Of a stretch of DNA of 64,000 nt, positions 36,669 to 45,465 are shown piece by piece (within the stretch, counting starts at the first letter, position 1; every line of letters begins with the position of its first letter). This DNA comes from JBBDIX01 sp040880235. GTDB lineage: Bacteria > Actinomycetota > Nitriliruptoria > Nitriliruptorales > Nitriliruptoraceae. The position numbers were made by a program, and so were the translations under genes. Where the stretch lies: assembly GCA_040880235.1 (NCBI GenBank), contig JBBDIX010000073.1:14795-78794 (forward strand), written 5' to 3'. Below the pieces are notes generated by a model. The model had not been told where the DNA came from, searched no databases, and saw nothing but the letters and a program-made list of their open reading frames with translations.

Positions 36669-38744
36669 GTGCTCGGTATCGCACCGCTGCCGACGCCCGC
36701 GGCGACGCCGCCTCCCGGAGAACGACTCGAGTTCCGGCACGCCGGCGACCGCGCGGTCGAGCCGCCTTCCTACTGGGAGGCGCTCGAACCGCTGCTCGAT
36801 CGTGTCCGCAAGCCCGCTCAGTACGTGGGCGGCGAGTACAACCAGGCCGTGACACCGTGGCACGCCGCGAGCACCCGTTGGCTGCTCTGCTACCCGGACA
36901 CGTACGAGGTCGGCCAACCCAACCAGGGCGTGCAGATCCTCTACGAGATCCTCAACGAACGTCCCGACACGCTCGCGGAGCGGTGCTACGCCCCGTGGAT
37001 CGACCTCGAGGAACTCCTCCGGGAGCACGGGATCCCCACGTTCTCGCTGGAGACGCACCGCCCCCTGTGGGCGTTCGACGTGTTCGCGGTGACCCTGCCC
37101 CACGAACTGGGTCACACGAACCTGCTCAACCTGCTCGACCTCGGTGGGGTGCCGATCCGCGCCGATCGCCGGCTGGTCGACGACCCGATCGTGCTGGTGG
37201 GAGGCCACGCCGCCTTCAACCCGGAACCGCTGGCGCCGTTCGTCGACGCGGTGGTCATGGGCGACGGCGAGGAGGTCACGCTCGAGATCGACGACGTGCT
37301 GCGCCGCTTCAAGCAGGACGTGCTCGACGCCGACGCCCACGGGACCGAAGCGCGCCGCGAGCTGCTCGAACGGCTCGTGCGCGTCGAGGGCGTCTACGTG
37401 CCGTCGCTGTACGAGGCGCGATACACGGATGACGGACGACTCCGTCAGACGGTGCCCGTGCATCCTCACGCCCCGTCGTTCGTTCCCCGGCGCACCGTGC
37501 AGGACCTCGAGCAGTGGGCCTATCCGCGTCGCCAGATCGTGCCGTCGACCGAGACCGTGCACGAACGCTTCAGCGTGGAGATCTTCCGCGGCTGCACACG
37601 AGGTTGCCGGTTCTGTCAGGCCGGGATGATCACCCGTCCCGTGCGCGAACGGCGCCCCGAGACCGTCCAGCGGCTCGTCGAGGACGGCGTGCGCGACACC
37701 GGTTTCGAGGAGGTCGGGCTCCTGTCGTTGTCGTCGGCCGACCACTCCGCCATCGGGTCGATCGCCCGGGACCTGGCCGACACCTACGAGGGCACCACGA
37801 CGTCCCTGTCACTGCCGTCCACGCGCGTCGACGCCTTCAACGTGACCCTGTCCAACGAACTGGCCCGCAACGGGCGTCGCACCGGGCTCACGTTCGCCCC
37901 CGAGGCGGGCAGCGAACGGATGCGGGCCGTCATCAACAAGATGGTGTCGGAGGAGGACCTGCTGCGGACCACCGAGATCGCGTTCTCGGAGGGCTGGCGG
38001 CACGTCAAGCTGTACTTCATGGTGGGTCTGCCCACCGAGACCGACGAGGACGTGCTCGCGATCGCCGACCTGGGGATCCGGACCTACGAGCTCGCGCGCC
38101 AGCACGGGAAGTCCAACCGGGTCACCATCTCGGTCGGCGGGTTCGTGCCCAAGCCGCACACGCCGTTCCAGTGGGCGCCGCAGGACTCCGCAGAGGAGAT
38201 CCGCCGCAAGCTCGCCCTGATCCGGCACGCCATCCGTGAACACACGGGCCTGCGCCTGCGCACCAACGACCCCGAGGAGGGGGTCATCGAGGGTCTGCTC
38301 GCACGCGGTGACCGCCGGGTCGCCGACGCCGTCGAGCGGGCCTGGCAGCTGGGCGCGCGCTTCGACGGCTGGCACGAGATGCCGACGCTCGACACCTGGA
38401 TGCAGGCGCTCGAGGACACTGGTCTGGCCCTGGCCTGGTACAGCGGTCGCACGCGTGACGAACGTGAGGTCCTGCCCTGGGATCACCTCGACAGCGGGCT
38501 GGAGAAGTCCTGGCTGTGGGAGGACTGGCAGGACTCCCTGTCGGAGAAGGACCTCGACGACTGTCGCTGGTCTCCGTGCTACGACTGCGGGGTCTGCCCA
38601 GGCCTCAACGTCGAACACGACACCGGGTACACCGGGGGATTTCAGCTCCCGGTCCTGCCCCAGGGTCTCGGCGGCTCGGACGCGCTGCCGGTCACCCCGG
38701 AACGTCATGCGTCCCACACGTCCACGGGAGGCCGATCGGCGTGA
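36669..38744 (+). CDS. TIGR03960 family B12-binding/radical SAM protein
   Basis: A 691-residue protein. The N-terminal part resembles the B12-binding-like region (YPDTYEVGQPNQGVQILYE), and the radical SAM core has the cluster cysteines at 309, 313 and 316 (RGCTRGCRFCQAG). EAGSERMRAVINKMVSEEDL and FMVGLPTETDEDVLAIADLG are typical. The tail ends with CYDCGVCPGLN. TIGR03960 proteins are almost always next to a TIGR03936 protein and RNase E/G, as here; their reaction is not established (an RNA or ribosomal modification is often supposed). GGAGG lies five bases before GTG 36669. Confidence 0.92.
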   Translation: MLGIAPLPTPAATPPPGERLEFRHAGDRAVEPPSYWEALEPLLDRVRKPAQYVGGEYNQAVTPWHAASTRWLLCYPDTYEVGQPNQGVQILYEILNERPDTLAERCYAPWIDLEELLREHGIPTFSLETHRPLWAFDVFAVTLPHELGHTNLLNLLDLGGVPIRADRRLVDDPIVLVGGHAAFNPEPLAPFVDAVVMGDGEEVTLEIDDVLRRFKQDVLDADAHGTEARRELLERLVRVEGVYVPSLYEARYTDDGRLRQTVPVHPHAPSFVPRRTVQDLEQWAYPRRQIVPSTETVHERFSVEIFRGCTRGCRFCQAGMITRPVRERRPETVQRLVEDGVRDTGFEEVGLLSLSSADHSAIGSIARDLADTYEGTTTSLSLPSTRVDAFNVTLSNELARNGRRTGLTFAPEAGSERMRAVINKMVSEEDLLRTTEIAFSEGWRHVKLYFMVGLPTETDEDVLAIADLGIRTYELARQHGKSNRVTISVGGFVPKPHTPFQWAPQDSAEEIRRKLALIRHAIREHTGLRLRTNDPEEGVIEGLLARGDRRVADAVERAWQLGARFDGWHEMPTLDTWMQALEDTGLALAWYSGRTRDEREVLPWDHLDSGLEKSWLWEDWQDSLSEKDLDDCRWSPCYDCGVCPGLNVEHDTGYTGGFQLPVLPQGLGGSDALPVTPERHASHTSTGGRSA

Positions 38745-39478
38745 GCACCCGCTACCGCGTCCGCTGGACCAAGGAGGGTCGCACGCGCTTCATCTCTGCG
38801 CGCGACCTCACCTCGGTCTGGGAACGCGCACTGCGGCGTGCCGACCTGCCGATCGCCTACTCGGAGGGGTTCACGCCCCATGCCCGGGTGTCCTTCCCCG
38901 ACGCCCTGCCGGTTGGCCACGTGTCGACGGGCGAGTACGCGGAACTGACGTTCGCGGCGCCGATTCGCCCCGAGGCGGACTTCGAGCGCCTGTCGGACAC
39001 ACTGCCGCAGGGGATGCAGATCCTGACCTACATGGAGGTTCCGAGTGGCGCGCCGAAGCTGGCGCGGATGCTGCCCGCGACCCTCTGGGAGCTCGAGTGG
39101 CCACCGGTCGACCAGGCCGAGCTGACCGCGCTCCTGTCCAGACGCAGCGACGAGTTGCTGACGCGCGACCATGTCGAGGTCGTCCGTCACCGTCCCGACG
39201 GTGACCGGACCATCGACACACGTCCCGCGCTGCTCGCGCTCGCCGCGTCGACGCGTTGCTCTGGCGACGCGTGCACCGTCCTTCGCGCGGTGCTCCGCAA
39301 CGACGGCCAGACCGTACGACCAGCAGACCTGCACGCAGCACTCTCGCATGGTGACATCGCCGAGCCCGCACGCAGTCGGCGCGTGGCTCAGGGTGAACCG
39401 GTTCCCGATGGCCTGCGCGAGGCGCTCACCGGCAGGATCGAACCACTGGTCGTCGACGTCGATGCGGAGGCCGCCTGA
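38741..39478 (+). CDS. TIGR03936 (DUF2344) family protein
   Basis: A 245-residue protein starting YRVRWTKEGRTRFISARDL, followed by ERALRRADLPIAYSEGFTPH, both hallmarks of DUF2344. The GTG start overlaps the TIGR03960 stop (GTGA). In several bacteria the two domains are fused, so they probably act together. Molecular function unknown. Confidence 0.92.
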   Translation: MSTRYRVRWTKEGRTRFISARDLTSVWERALRRADLPIAYSEGFTPHARVSFPDALPVGHVSTGEYAELTFAAPIRPEADFERLSDTLPQGMQILTYMEVPSGAPKLARMLPATLWELEWPPVDQAELTALLSRRSDELLTRDHVEVVRHRPDGDRTIDTRPALLALAASTRCSGDACTVLRAVLRNDGQTVRPADLHAALSHGDIAEPARSRRVAQGEPVPDGLREALTGRIEPLVVDVDAEAA

Positions 39479-39495
39479 CCACGAGCGAGTCCACC

Positions 39496-41796
39496 GTGAC
39501 CGACACCAGCGACAGGCGGGCCGACGGCGCCGCCGACTCGACCAGCACGTCCGACCGCACCACCTCGACCGACTCGTCGGCCGAGGGTGAGGCGACCGTA
39601 CGCACCCGTACGCGCACGCGTTCCCGCTCGACGGGCTCCAGCGGCGTGTCCGACACGGAACGGCCCACACGGGCCCGTGGTCGGTCCTCGTCGGACGACA
39701 CCGATGGCGCCTCGGGTGACACCAGCGCGGGCGCCGACCGAGCGACCGACCAGGGAGACCAGGACGACCGGAGCGATTCGGGCGACGGGGGCGACGGGGG
39801 CGGTGGCCGCCGCCGGCGACGCCGTGGAGGACGAGGCCGTGGCCGCCGAGGCGGTCAGGGCCGCGGCGGGGCGTCCGGCGACGGGTCGGCGCAGGACGGC
39901 GACGACTCGTCGGACGACTCCTCCGACGACCGTTCGGACGACCGATCCGGCGGACGCACGGGTGGTCGCGGATCCCAGGGCGGGGGAGGCGGTCGAGGCA
40001 GTGGGCAACGGCAGTCCGGCCGTTCCGGTGGTGGCAACGACGGGTCGTCGCGCCAGGACGGTGACCACGACGGCGACCAGTCCGACAGCGACGACGACGT
40101 CGAGCAGGCGATCGCCCGTGGGGGGACCCGGGTCGCCGCTCGGCGCAGCGGTCGTGGCGGATCGGGGCGCCGCGGGCCACAGCACGTCGGTGGGGTGTCC
40201 GAGGACGTCCGTCGCGCGATGCTGGACGGGCCGCCTCGGACCATGCTCGTCACCGCCCGATCCGACCGCACGCAGATCGCGGTGCTGGAGGATCGGACGG
40301 TCGTCGAGCACTACGTGACGCGCAAGGACGACGTCACCTACGTCGGCAACATCTACATGGGCCGGGTGCAGAACGTCCTGCCCGGGATGGAGGCGGCGTT
40401 CCTCGACATCGGCAAGGGCCGCAACGGCGTGCTGTACGCGGGCGAGGTCCTGTACGACGAGCTGGACCTGGAGGAGGGACAGGACCAGCGCATCGAGAAC
40501 GTGCTGAAGCCCGGCCAGACGGTCCTGGTGCAGGTCACCAAGGACCCGATGGGGACCAAGGGCCCGCGGCTCACCATGCACCTGTCGCTCGCCGGTCGCT
40601 ACACGGTGCTCGCGCCCAACTCCGACCTGTTCGGGATCTCGCGCAAGCTCACCGACCGGGAGCGTGATCGCCTGCGTCGGATCGTCAAGCAGGTCAAGCC
40701 CGAGCATCACGGCATCATCGTCCGTACCGCGGCGGAGACCGTGTCCGAGGAGCAGTTGACCGCCGACATCGAACGCCTGCTCGCCCTGGGGGAGCGGGCG
40801 GCGGCGGCGGCCGCCGCCGCGAAGGCGCTCGACACCGTCTACGAGGAGCCACCGCTCGTCGTCAAGGTGATCCGCGACAACTTCGGTCCGGAGTTCCTGC
40901 GGTGCGTGGTCGACGAGGAGGACCTGTACCACCAGGTCCGCGACTACCTCGAGGAGGTCGCTCCCGAACTGCTCGCCAAGGTTGAGCTGTACGGGCAGCC
41001 GACCGCCGACGCGCGTGCGCGGGCGGCCGGTGCCCCGGCATCCGATGACGCCGAGGCTGCGGACGCCGCCGCTGCGGACGCCGCCGCTGCGAACGCCGAG
41101 TCGGACGAGGCTGCTGCAGGTGACGCCACGGAGACCGACGACCGCCGCGCCAGCGGTGACGGGGGTGCGAGTCGTGACGGCGACACGAGTGATGGTGATG
41201 GCTCCGACGCGCAGGGCTCCCGGGAGGCCGCCTCCGCGTCAGACGCCGCCGAGGCCGTCGTTGCGGCCGCACCGCTCACGCCGGAGGAACTGCGGGCCGC
41301 CACCGACCGTCGGGCGTCACTCGCGCCGCTGTTCGATGCGTACGACGTGACCGACCAGCTGCGCAAGGCGATGTCGCGCAAGGTGTGGCTGCCGTCCGGC
41401 GGCTACCTGATCGTCGAGTCCACCGAGGCAATGAAGGTCATCGACGTCAACACAGGCAAGTTCACCGGGGATGCCGACACCAACCTCGAGGAGGTCGTCC
41501 TCAAGACGAACCTCGAGGCCGCCGACGAGATCGTGCGTCAGCTGCGCCTGCGGGACATGGGCGGGATCATCGTCATCGACTTCATCGACATGCTGCTCAA
41601 GGTGAACCAGGACCAGGTCGTGCGGCGTCTCAAGCGGGAACTGCTGCGTGACCGGACCAAGACCCGGGTGTCCGAGGTGTCAAGGCTCGGGCTGGTGCAG
41701 ATGACCCGCAAGAACGTCAGCCAGGGACTCGTCGAGTCCTTCAGCCGGGCCTGTGAGACCTGCGAGGGCCGCGGTCTCGTCACCGAACTGGAGTGA
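39496..41796 (+). CDS. rne: Ribonuclease E/G with a large insertion in the catalytic core
   Basis: A 766-residue endoribonuclease for mRNA decay and rRNA processing. Residues 1-225 are a disordered region rich in R, G, S and D. The S1 domain follows (about 275-345: NIYMGRVQNVLPGMEAAFLD). Catalytic Mg-binding Asp650 (KVIDVNTGKF) and Asp695 (IVIDFIDM) are 45 apart, near the usual spacing. The zinc-link cysteines are at 753 and 756 (CETCEGRG). Between KVELYGQP (495-502) and PLFDAY (611), which are normally almost adjacent, lie about 105 residues of Ala/Asp/Ser-rich low complexity. No DEAD-helicase scaffold tail is present. Whether it is nearer RNase E or G cannot be settled here. Confidence 0.93.
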   Translation: MTDTSDRRADGAADSTSTSDRTTSTDSSAEGEATVRTRTRTRSRSTGSSGVSDTERPTRARGRSSSDDTDGASGDTSAGADRATDQGDQDDRSDSGDGGDGGGGRRRRRRGGRGRGRRGGQGRGGASGDGSAQDGDDSSDDSSDDRSDDRSGGRTGGRGSQGGGGGRGSGQRQSGRSGGGNDGSSRQDGDHDGDQSDSDDDVEQAIARGGTRVAARRSGRGGSGRRGPQHVGGVSEDVRRAMLDGPPRTMLVTARSDRTQIAVLEDRTVVEHYVTRKDDVTYVGNIYMGRVQNVLPGMEAAFLDIGKGRNGVLYAGEVLYDELDLEEGQDQRIENVLKPGQTVLVQVTKDPMGTKGPRLTMHLSLAGRYTVLAPNSDLFGISRKLTDRERDRLRRIVKQVKPEHHGIIVRTAAETVSEEQLTADIERLLALGERAAAAAAAAKALDTVYEEPPLVVKVIRDNFGPEFLRCVVDEEDLYHQVRDYLEEVAPELLAKVELYGQPTADARARAAGAPASDDAEAADAAAADAAAANAESDEAAAGDATETDDRRASGDGGASRDGDTSDGDGSDAQGSREAASASDAAEAVVAAAPLTPEELRAATDRRASLAPLFDAYDVTDQLRKAMSRKVWLPSGGYLIVESTEAMKVIDVNTGKFTGDADTNLEEVVLKTNLEAADEIVRQLRLRDMGGIIVIDFIDMLLKVNQDQVVRRLKRELLRDRTKTRVSEVSRLGLVQMTRKNVSQGLVESFSRACETCEGRGLVTELE
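41062..41091 (+). repeat. Two perfect 15-bp tandem units within the RNase E/G insertion
   Basis: The unit GACGCCGCCGCTGCG occurs twice in a row and encodes DAAAA-type pentapeptides. An imperfect unit flanks each side. This suggests that the low-complexity insertion grew by replication slippage. Confidence 0.8.
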
Positions 41797-43622
41797 CGGA
41801 CCGGGCGACCGGAGCATCGTCCGGCGGTCACCTGCGTCGCGGCCTGCGTGTCGTGGGTGTCGCCCTGCGTGGGGCGAAGGGTCCGTTCGCGGTCGGGATC
41901 GGCGGCGCGGTCCTCTACGCCGGCATGACCGTCGCGGCGTCGCTCGTGCTCGGCTGGATCACCGACGACGTCCTGCTCGCCACCGCAGTGGCCGGCCGGG
42001 TCGACGGGACCCTGCTGGGGTTCGCGGTCCTGGCGATCCTCGGTGTCGCCCTGTTCAAGGCGATCGGGGTCGCGGGTCGCCGGTACGGCGCCTACGTGGC
42101 GCAGTACACGCTGCAGTCCACCCACCGTCGGCTCGTCACTCGCCAGTACCTCGACCTTCCCCTGTCCTGGCACCGGCGGCATCCCACCGGCACGCTGCTG
42201 TCGAACGCGAACTCGGACGTGGAGTCGGCGTTCTTCCTCGCAGCCCCGTTGCCGATGGCGGTCGGTGCCACCGTGCTGGTGGTGGTGACCGGGGTGCTGC
42301 TCGCCGTCACCGATCCCTTCCTCGCGGCGGTCGGGTTCTCGGTGGTCCCCCTGCTCGCTGCCGCGAACTGGCACTACCAGAAGCGGATGCGCACGGCGGC
42401 GACGCGGGCCCAGCAGGGCCGTGCGGACGTCGCACAGACCGCCCACGAGTCGTTCGACGCCGCCCTGATGGTCAAGACCCTCGGGCGTGAGGACGCGGAG
42501 ACCCGTCGGTTCGCCGACCGTTCCGAGGAACTGCGCGACCGCATGGTCACCGTCGGACGCCTCCGCGCGCACTTCGACCCGATCATCGAGGCGTTGCCGA
42601 ACGTCGGGATCCTGCTGGTGCTCGTGGTCGGTTCCGCACGTGTGCGTGACGGTGCGCTGACGCCGGGGGACCTCGTCCTGTTCGCCTACCTGTTCCGCCT
42701 GCTGGCCCTGCCCATCCGGGTCTTCGGCTGGATGCTCGGGGAGATGCCTCGGGCGATCGTCGGCTGGGGACGGGTCGAACGGGTGCTCGGTGCCACGGGT
42801 CGCCTGTCGTGGGGCGACGAGGTGGTCACCGGCGAGGGGCCTGCGTCCACCGACCTGCAGGGCGTCGGGTTCCGGTACCCGACCGCGGTGCACGACGACC
42901 TGTCGCGGGAGGAGCCCGACGACGCGACGACCTGGACGTCACGGGGCGTGACCGACGTCGACCTGACCATCGAGCCGGGACGCACGGTTGCGATCGTCGG
43001 ACCCACCGGGTCGGGCAAGTCCACGATCGCGTCTCTGCTGCTGCGGCTGCTCGACCCGGACACCGGGCGTGTCCTGCTCGACGGACGAGACCTCAGGCAG
43101 GTGACCGAGCCGACCGTGTCCGACAACGCCGCGATCGTCTTCCAGGACCCGTTCCTGTTCGACGACACGGTGCGGGAGAACATCACCCTGGGCGACGACC
43201 TGGGAGACGAGGAGGTGCGGGCTGCGGCCCGCCTCGCTCGGGCCGACGAGTTCGTCACCGCACTCGACCACGGATACGACACGCAGATCGGTGAGCGGGG
43301 AGCGACCCTGTCGGGTGGTCAGCGGCAGCGCATCGCCCTGGCCCGCGCGCTCGTGCGGCGACCACGGCTGCTCGTCCTCGACGACGCGACGTCGGCAGTC
43401 GACCCCACCGTGGAGTCCGAGATCCTGCGGGGCCTCGCCGAGTCGGGCCTCGACACGACGGTCGTCATCGTCGCGTCGCGTCTCGGGTCGATCCTGCTCG
43501 CCGACGAGTCGGTGTACGTCGCCGACGGGCGTGTGGTGGCCCACGGTCCCCACGACCAGATGGTGCGCGACGTCGAGGGCTACCGGGCGCTCGTGACCGC
43601 CTACACACGAGGGCCCGCATGA
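41793..43622 (+). CDS. ABC exporter half-transporter with degenerate ATPase site
   Basis: A 609-residue TMD-NBD protein (six helices, about 30-330). Walker A is at 403-410 (GPTGSGKST) and the signature LSGGQ at 506. Walker B ends Asp530-Asp531, with Asp in place of the catalytic Glu, and the H-loop His is replaced by Ser562 (VASRLG). Such changes mark the non-catalytic half of heterodimeric exporters. It overlaps both neighbours by four bases (GTGA with the RNase gene, ATGA with the second half). Substrate unknown; multidrug or lipid export is typical of the family. Confidence 0.93.
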   Translation: MTDRATGASSGGHLRRGLRVVGVALRGAKGPFAVGIGGAVLYAGMTVAASLVLGWITDDVLLATAVAGRVDGTLLGFAVLAILGVALFKAIGVAGRRYGAYVAQYTLQSTHRRLVTRQYLDLPLSWHRRHPTGTLLSNANSDVESAFFLAAPLPMAVGATVLVVVTGVLLAVTDPFLAAVGFSVVPLLAAANWHYQKRMRTAATRAQQGRADVAQTAHESFDAALMVKTLGREDAETRRFADRSEELRDRMVTVGRLRAHFDPIIEALPNVGILLVLVVGSARVRDGALTPGDLVLFAYLFRLLALPIRVFGWMLGEMPRAIVGWGRVERVLGATGRLSWGDEVVTGEGPASTDLQGVGFRYPTAVHDDLSREEPDDATTWTSRGVTDVDLTIEPGRTVAIVGPTGSGKSTIASLLLRLLDPDTGRVLLDGRDLRQVTEPTVSDNAAIVFQDPFLFDDTVRENITLGDDLGDEEVRAAARLARADEFVTALDHGYDTQIGERGATLSGGQRQRIALARALVRRPRLLVLDDATSAVDPTVESEILRGLAESGLDTTVVIVASRLGSILLADESVYVADGRVVAHGPHDQMVRDVEGYRALVTAYTRGPA

Positions 43623-45421
43623 GCCCCGGCCGCAACCCCGGAGCCTGGCGCACCCTCGTGCGGGGCGTGTCGCTGAGTCCGCGACTGCGACGGGGACTGC
43701 CGTTCACGCTCGCCCTGGCCCTCATCGCGACCGCCGGGCGGGCGATCGTGCCCATCGCCGTGCAGCAGACCATCGACGACGGGCTCGGTGGGGCCGAGGG
43801 TGCCGCGGACCTCACCGTGGTCACCACCATCATCGCCTGGGCGGCCGTCGCCGTCGCGACCACCGCGATCGCGAGCGGCTGGATGAACTACCGGCTCGCC
43901 AGCGTGGTCGAGGGCGCCCTGTCCGACCTGCGTGTGGCGGCGTTCCGCCACATCCACGACCTGTCGATGCTGCACCAGGCGAGCCAGCAGCGGGGGTCGC
44001 TGGTGAGTCGGGTCACCAGTGACGTCGACGAGATCAGTCGGTTCATGCAGTGGGCCGGTCTCAACCTCGTCACGGCCATCGGCCAGCTGTCGGTCGCGAC
44101 GATCGTGATGACGTTCTACTCGTGGCGCCTCACGCTCGTGGTGCTCGTCGTGTTCCTGCCGTTCGTGTTCGTCGGGCGCTGGTTCCAGCGACGCCTGACC
44201 GCCGCGTACGTGATCGTGCGGGAGAACGTCGGGCGACTGCTCGGCGTGATCGCCGAGTCGGTCGTCGGGGCCGCGGTCGTACGGGCGTACGGGGTGCGAG
44301 GCCGCACCCAGCAACGGATCGACGACGCGATCGAACGGCACCGCTGGTCGGCGGTGCGTGCGGGGAGCTACGTGTCGGGCTTCTCCGCGTCTGGCGAGGT
44401 GTTCGGCGCCGTCGCGACGGCCGCGGTCGTGTTCACGGGGGTACTGCTGGGGGTCGACGGGTCCGTGACCCCGGGCACCGTGATCGCCTTCCTGTTCCTC
44501 ATCTCCCTGTTCGTCGACCCCGTCCTCATCGCCGGTGAGGTCATCAACGAGGGGCAGACCGCCATCGCCGGGTGGCGGCGCGTGCTCGACGTGCTCGACC
44601 GGGAGCCCGACGTCGTCGACCCGGGTCCCGAAGGTCGACGCATCGGCCCCGGACCGGTCGACATCCGGTTCGAGGGCGTGTGGTTTCGCTACCCGATGCC
44701 CGGCGAGACGGTCGCGACCGCGTCCGGTGTGTGGGTGCTCGAGGACGTGGATCTCCACGTCGAACCGGGGCAGCACGTGGCTGTGGTCGGAGCGACCGGT
44801 TCGGGCAAGACGACCTTTGCCAAGCTGCTGGTCCGGCTGATGGATCCGGTCCGGGGCCGGGTGCGGCTCTCCGGGGTGCCGGCGGACGAGGTGCCGTTCT
44901 CCGACCTGCGCCGGCGCGTCGTCATGGTTCCGCAGGACGGGACGCTGTTCGACGGGACCATCGCCGACAACGTGCGCATGGGTCGCGACCACCTCGACGA
45001 CGACGCCGTGCACGGGGCCTTCGCGGATCTCGACCTGAGCGACTGGATCGACGAGCTCGACGACGGGATCCACACCCCGGTCGGGGAACGGGGCAGCGCC
45101 CTGTCCGCGGGAGAACGCCAGCTCGTCGCCCTCGCACGCGCGCGCGTCGCCGACCCGGACCTGCTCGTGCTCGATGAGGCGACCTCGGCCGTCGACCCGG
45201 TCACCGACGTGCGTCTGCAGGGTGCGCTCGACCGGTTGACCGCCGGGCGCACCACGGTCACCATCGCGCATCGGCTCGCGACAGCGCAGCGCGCTGACCG
45301 GGTGTTCGTGTTCGACGCGGGGCGCATCGTCCAGCGAGGCACCCACTCCGAACTGGTGGGCGAGGGGACCTACGGGCGCCTGCACGACAGCTGGGTCGGC
45401 GGGACCTCGGCGGGTCGCTGA
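43619..45421 (+). CDS. ABC exporter half-transporter with canonical Walker B and H-loop
   Basis: A 600-residue TMD-NBD protein. Walker A at 391 (GATGSGKTT), Walker B with catalytic Glu520 (LLVLDEATSAVD), H-loop His551 (IAHRLA). Its signature motif is altered (LSAGE at 495). The altered signature would face the degenerate Walker B/H-loop of the upstream partner, giving one inactive and one active ATP site, as in BmrCD- and TM287/288-type exporters. Start overlaps the partner's stop. Confidence 0.93.
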   Translation: MSPGRNPGAWRTLVRGVSLSPRLRRGLPFTLALALIATAGRAIVPIAVQQTIDDGLGGAEGAADLTVVTTIIAWAAVAVATTAIASGWMNYRLASVVEGALSDLRVAAFRHIHDLSMLHQASQQRGSLVSRVTSDVDEISRFMQWAGLNLVTAIGQLSVATIVMTFYSWRLTLVVLVVFLPFVFVGRWFQRRLTAAYVIVRENVGRLLGVIAESVVGAAVVRAYGVRGRTQQRIDDAIERHRWSAVRAGSYVSGFSASGEVFGAVATAAVVFTGVLLGVDGSVTPGTVIAFLFLISLFVDPVLIAGEVINEGQTAIAGWRRVLDVLDREPDVVDPGPEGRRIGPGPVDIRFEGVWFRYPMPGETVATASGVWVLEDVDLHVEPGQHVAVVGATGSGKTTFAKLLVRLMDPVRGRVRLSGVPADEVPFSDLRRRVVMVPQDGTLFDGTIADNVRMGRDHLDDDAVHGAFADLDLSDWIDELDDGIHTPVGERGSALSAGERQLVALARARVADPDLLVLDEATSAVDPVTDVRLQGALDRLTAGRTTVTIAHRLATAQRADRVFVFDAGRIVQRGTHSELVGEGTYGRLHDSWVGGTSAGR

Positions 45422-45465
45422 GGCAGACAGGACACGACGCGTGTCCGGCAGGAGGATCGACGAAC

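Noticed and set aside
41041..41100. CRISPR-like or microsatellite array
   Set aside because: Only two perfect 15-bp units without spacers, inside a coding region; it is a codon-level tandem repeat.
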